Position numbers and translations under genes: made by a program. The notes beneath the pieces were generated by a model that saw only the letters and a program-made list of their open reading frames with translations, was not told where the DNA came from and did no database searches. Below are positions 61,489 to 64,000 of a stretch of 64,000 nucleotides of DNA, one piece after another. Numbering within the stretch: position 1 is the stretch's first letter; each line of letters begins with the position of its first letter. The DNA comes from Saccharopolyspora thermophila. GTDB taxonomy: Bacteria > Actinomycetota > Actinomycetes > Mycobacteriales > Pseudonocardiaceae. The stretch covers positions 1-64,000 of the forward strand of contig NZ_BMMT01000003.1 in NCBI RefSeq assembly GCF_014646075.1, read 5' to 3'.

Positions 61489-62435
61489 GAAGCGAGGGCC
61501 CTGACCACCCGGGACGGGCTCGGCCGACCGAGCCGCTCCGCCATCCACACGCTGGTCTCGACGAGCTTGGTCAGGTCGACGCCGTGCTTGACGCCCAGCC
61601 CGTCGAGCATCCACACGAGGTCCTCGGTGGCCAGGTTGCCGGTGGCCGACTTGGCGTAGGGGCAGCCGCCCAGCCCGCCCGCCGAAGAGTCCACAGTGCT
61701 CACGCCGTGCCGCAGCGCGGCGTAGGTGTTGGCCAGGGCCTGCCCGTAGGTGTCGTGGAAGTGCACGCCCAACCGGTCCACCGCCACCCCGGCGGTGCCG
61801 AACGCGCGCAGCAGCGTCTCGACGTGACCGGGCGTCGCCACGCCGATGGTGTCCCCCAGGGACAGCTGGTCGCAGCCCATCTCCAGCAGCCGCCGCCCCA
61901 CCGAGACGACCTGCTCGACCGGCACCGGCCCCTCCCACGGGTCGCCGAAGCACATCGAGATGTAGCCGCGCACCGTCAGGCCCTCCTCCACGGCGCGCCG
62001 CACCACCGGCTCGAACATCGCGAACTGCTCGTCCAGGCCGCGGTTGAGGTTGCGGCGGGTGAAGGTCTCGGTGGCCGAGGCGAAGATCGCGATGTCCCGC
62101 ACGTCCGACTCCAGCGCCCGGTCGAGGCCGCGCGAGTTCGGCACCAGCACCGGGTAGCGCACGCCCGGTGCCCGCTGCAGGCCGGCCAGCAGCTCCGCCG
62201 CGTCGGCGAGCTGCGGCACCCACTCCGGGCGCACGAAGCTGGTGGCCTCCAGCACCCCGAGTCCGGCGTCGGCCAGGCGGTGCAGGAACTCCAGCTTGAC
62301 GTCGAGTGGGACGATCTCCTTCTCGTTCTGCAGACCGTCGCGCGGCCCGACCTCCCAGATCGTCACGGCTGCGGGCAGCTCCCCCGGCTCCGGCGAGGCC
62401 ACCTGCATGGGCAGGCCCAGTTCACGCGACGTCAT
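61485..62435 (-). CDS. Hydroxymethylglutaryl-CoA lyase family protein
   Basis: 316-residue DRE-TIM metallolyase. VGPRDGLQNEKEIVPLD provides the metal Asp and Arg, CFGDPWEGPVP and LSLGDTIGVATP the barrel motifs, HFHDTYGQALAN the metal histidines, and GGLGGCPYAKSATGN the flexible loop with the catalytic Cys. It splits HMG-CoA to acetoacetate and acetyl-CoA in leucine breakdown; close relatives with other acyl-CoA substrates exist. The ATG at 62435 follows GGAGGAA with 5-7 base spacing. It is coupled to cbiZ. Confidence 0.9.
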   Translation of the reverse strand: MTSRELGLPMQVASPEPGELPAAVTIWEVGPRDGLQNEKEIVPLDVKLEFLHRLADAGLGVLEATSFVRPEWVPQLADAAELLAGLQRAPGVRYPVLVPNSRGLDRALESDVRDIAIFASATETFTRRNLNRGLDEQFAMFEPVVRRAVEEGLTVRGYISMCFGDPWEGPVPVEQVVSVGRRLLEMGCDQLSLGDTIGVATPGHVETLLRAFGTAGVAVDRLGVHFHDTYGQALANTYAALRHGVSTVDSSAGGLGGCPYAKSATGNLATEDLVWMLDGLGVKHGVDLTKLVETSVWMAERLGRPSPSRVVRALAS

Positions 62436-62488
62436 CGGCGTTCCTCCGTCTCTCCTACGACGCCCGCACCTGGTCGGACCCGGCGCGG

Positions 62489-62983
62489 TCACTCGTCCAG
62501 AGCATCGTCGGTGACCTCCCGGTAGAGCAAGGTGTGCACCTTCTCCACCTGCGGGATGTCGTCGAACTCCAGCGGCTCGTCCGAAGCCGACTCGACGATC
62601 AGCGTGCCGCAGCCCAGCAACCGGTCCAGCAGCCCGTGCCGGAAGCGCACCGAGTTGATCCGCGACATCGGGATGTCCACTCCGGTCCGGGTGAACACGC
62701 CCTCGCGGACCATCAGCCGGTGCGTGGTGACCACGAAGTGGGTGGTGCGCCAGCGCACCAGCGGGGCGAGGGTGCACCAGATGATCAGGATCGCGCCGAC
62801 CGCACCGAGGGCGATCCACACCGGCACCCGCCAGCTGGTCGTCGCGGCCAGCGCCGCGAGGTAGGAACCGCCGCCGACCACCACGAACAGGACCAGCACC
62901 GGGACGACGAGCATCTTCCAGTGCGGGTGCTTGTGCACGACGACGTACTCGTCCGCCGCCAGCAGGCCATCCGGGTAGGCCAC
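62489..62983 (-). CDS. PH-domain membrane protein
   Basis: 164-residue protein equivalent to Rv3278c. Two membrane helices near the N-terminus (MLVVPVLVLFVVVGGGSYLAAL, VPVWIALGAVGAILIIW) precede a bacterial PH-like (bPH2) domain RTTHFVVTTHRLMVREGVFTRTGVDIPMSRINSVRFRHGLLDRLLG. Function unknown. The start is the GTG at 62983 (VAYPDGLLAADEY) with GAGGAGG upstream. It is downstream of birA, in the same direction, with 46 bases between. Confidence 0.87.
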   Translation of the reverse strand: MAYPDGLLAADEYVVVHKHPHWKMLVVPVLVLFVVVGGGSYLAALAATTSWRVPVWIALGAVGAILIIWCTLAPLVRWRTTHFVVTTHRLMVREGVFTRTGVDIPMSRINSVRFRHGLLDRLLGCGTLIVESASDEPLEFDDIPQVEKVHTLLYREVTDDALDE

Positions 62984-63029
62984 GCCGATCCTCCTCACCC
63001 TCGTCGCCGGTCACCGATCACGTTACCGA

Positions 63030-63863
63030 TCAGGACCGGCGCAGGTGGACCACGTCGCCGGCGGACACCGCCGTGCTGGTGCCGTCGGCCGCGCGCACCA
63101 CGAGCCGCCCGGCCGCGTCAATGTCGGTGGCGACGCCGCGCACCTGCTCATCCGGCCCCAGTTCGACGCGCACCTGCTGACCGAGGGTGCTGCACAGGGC
63201 CCGGTACCGGTCCAGCAGGCCGGTCGCGACCACGTCCCCGCCGGTGCCCCGCCAGACGTCCTCGAGCTCGGCGAACGCCGTGAGCAACGCCACCGCGAAC
63301 GCCTCGCGGTCCACGTCCGCGCCCTGCGCCACCAACGACGTCGCGGGCAGGCCACCGGCGCCGCGCGGCAGGTCCTCGGGCCGCTGGTGGACGTTGACGC
63401 CCATGCCCAGCACCACCGCCATGCCGTCGGGTCCGGCGACGGCATCGGCCAGGATGCCCGCGCCCTTCAGCCACTCGTCGCCGTCGCCGAGCAGGAGGTC
63501 GTTCGGCCACTTCAACGCGGCCGGCACGCCGGTCTCGCGCCGCACGGTCTCGGCCAGGGCGACCCCGGCGACCAGCGGCAACCAGGCCAGGGCGGTCGGC
63601 GGCACGTCCGGCCGCAGCAGCACGCTCACGAACAGCCCGCAACCGCGCGGCGACGCCCACTGCCGCTGCAATCGGCCGCGCCCGGCCTGCTGCTCCTCGG
63701 CGATCAGCACGGTGCGGTCCGCCGCGCCGCGGCCCGCGGCGGCCACCAGGTCGGTGTTCGTCGACCCGGTGACGGTCACCACGTCCAGCGCGCGGTAGGG
63801 CCCGCGGTCGACCAGCCGCGCGCGCAGCCGGGCGCCGTCCAACAACACGGGAGTCGTCACCAC
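63030..63863 (-). CDS. birA: Biotin-[acetyl-CoA-carboxylase] ligase
   Basis: 277-residue class I biotin protein ligase; no N-terminal helix-turn-helix, so not a repressor. GSTNTDLVAAAG, EEQQAGRGRLQRQWASP (the GRGRxxR biotinyl-AMP loop), KWPNDLLLGDGDEWLKGAGIL and MGVNVHQ are all present, and a C-terminal SH3-like domain follows. It activates the carboxyl carrier of acyl-CoA carboxylases, which usually lie next to it (accD5 in mycobacteria). The GTG at 63863 or 63860 starts it. Rv3279c equivalent. Confidence 0.93.
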   Translation of the reverse strand: MVTTPVLLDGARLRARLVDRGPYRALDVVTVTGSTNTDLVAAAGRGAADRTVLIAEEQQAGRGRLQRQWASPRGCGLFVSVLLRPDVPPTALAWLPLVAGVALAETVRRETGVPAALKWPNDLLLGDGDEWLKGAGILADAVAGPDGMAVVLGMGVNVHQRPEDLPRGAGGLPATSLVAQGADVDREAFAVALLTAFAELEDVWRGTGGDVVATGLLDRYRALCSTLGQQVRVELGPDEQVRGVATDIDAAGRLVVRAADGTSTAVSAGDVVHLRRS

Positions 63864-63934
63864 CCCAGCCTATGTCGCGGACCGCGCGGCGGCCGGTCCC
63901 CGCGAAACCGGCTCGACCGGGACCGGTGAACGAC

Positions 63935-63972
63935 CGCGGCCCGCGGCGGTTGCTCCACCGCCGCGGGCCGCG
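63935..63972 (-). terminator. Very strong hairpin at the right edge
   Basis: A perfect 16-bp inverted repeat (63935-63950 with 63957-63972, 6-base loop TGCTCC), nearly all G and C. On the minus strand it follows two possible stop codons (63982-63984 in a frame reading RLVTG, or 63974-63976), so it is probably the terminator of a leftward gene whose end enters the window at 64000. The remaining bases between birA and here hold no gene I can support. Confidence 0.6.
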
Positions 63973-64000
63973 ATCACCGGGTCAGCCGGTCACCAGGCGG

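Overview
The window is very GC-rich, uses many GTG starts and has short gaps and frequent 4-bp gene overlaps. The proteins look like those of a mycolata-related actinomycete, most likely Pseudonocardiaceae (order Pseudonocardiales); I cannot fix the genus from sequence alone. The gene order closely follows the Mycobacterium tuberculosis stretch Rv3235 to Rv3279c (secA1-hpf-comF-lpqB-mtrB-mtrA-tmk, manA-tobH-manB-DUF3499-zincin-whiB2-fbiA-fbiB, manC-wbbL-rmlD-LCP, purE-purK, birA), so most of the window is conserved chromosomal backbone.

Layout. 0.2-5 kb: HAD hydrolase, an Rv3235-like protein, SecA translocase and the long-form ribosome hibernation factor. 5-11 kb: ComF-like phosphoribosyltransferase, the LpqB-MtrB-MtrA envelope signalling operon and thymidylate kinase. 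11-17 kb: a large unknown membrane protein with a lipase-type GHSQG motif, an APC amino-acid permease and a CDF metal transporter. 17-25 kb: mannose activation (ManA, SIS protein, Trm112-like protein, phosphomannomutase), DUF3499, a degenerate zincin, a large membrane protein that seems to have lost its glycosyltransferase domain, and WhiB2. 25-31 kb: M50 protease, coenzyme F420 genes fbiA-fbiB, NUDIX hydrolase, AlkA-like glycosylase and GDP-mannose pyrophosphorylase. 31-45 kb: an envelope-glycan island (WbbL rhamnosyltransferase, five further glycosyltransferases, RmlD, RmlB, two LCP ligases). 45-56 kb: TIGR03089 protein, DoxX, thioesterase, PurE/PurK, an ECF sigma factor fused to its own anti-sigma region, GtrA, a two-component system, HisN and DUF2339. 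56-61 kb: MaoC dehydratase, then YbaB, WXG100-like protein, a CpnT/TNT-type protein and a small partner. 61-64 kb: CbiZ, HMG-CoA lyase family enzyme, PH-domain membrane protein and BirA.

How the genes work together. ManA, ManB and ManC make GDP-mannose from fructose-6-phosphate. RmlB and RmlD complete dTDP-rhamnose, WbbL adds rhamnose to the polyprenyl-PP-GlcNAc linker, and LCP proteins attach the finished glycan to peptidoglycan. Most of the central window therefore serves an arabinogalactan-type wall, monitored by MtrAB-LpqB.

The most interesting accessory unit is 57.2-60.7 kb. It is a translationally coupled type VII secretion cassette whose 792-residue product has a recognisable TNT (NAD+ glycohydrolase) fold region, but four of the five residues known to matter in M. 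tuberculosis CpnT are replaced, and a 140-residue acidic tail follows the domain. It looks like a repurposed or pseudoenzyme TNT module rather than a standard toxin. A second notable feature is the in-frame loss of the GT2 catalytic domain from the membrane protein beside whiB2.

No rRNA, tRNA, CRISPR array, prophage or insertion sequence was seen.
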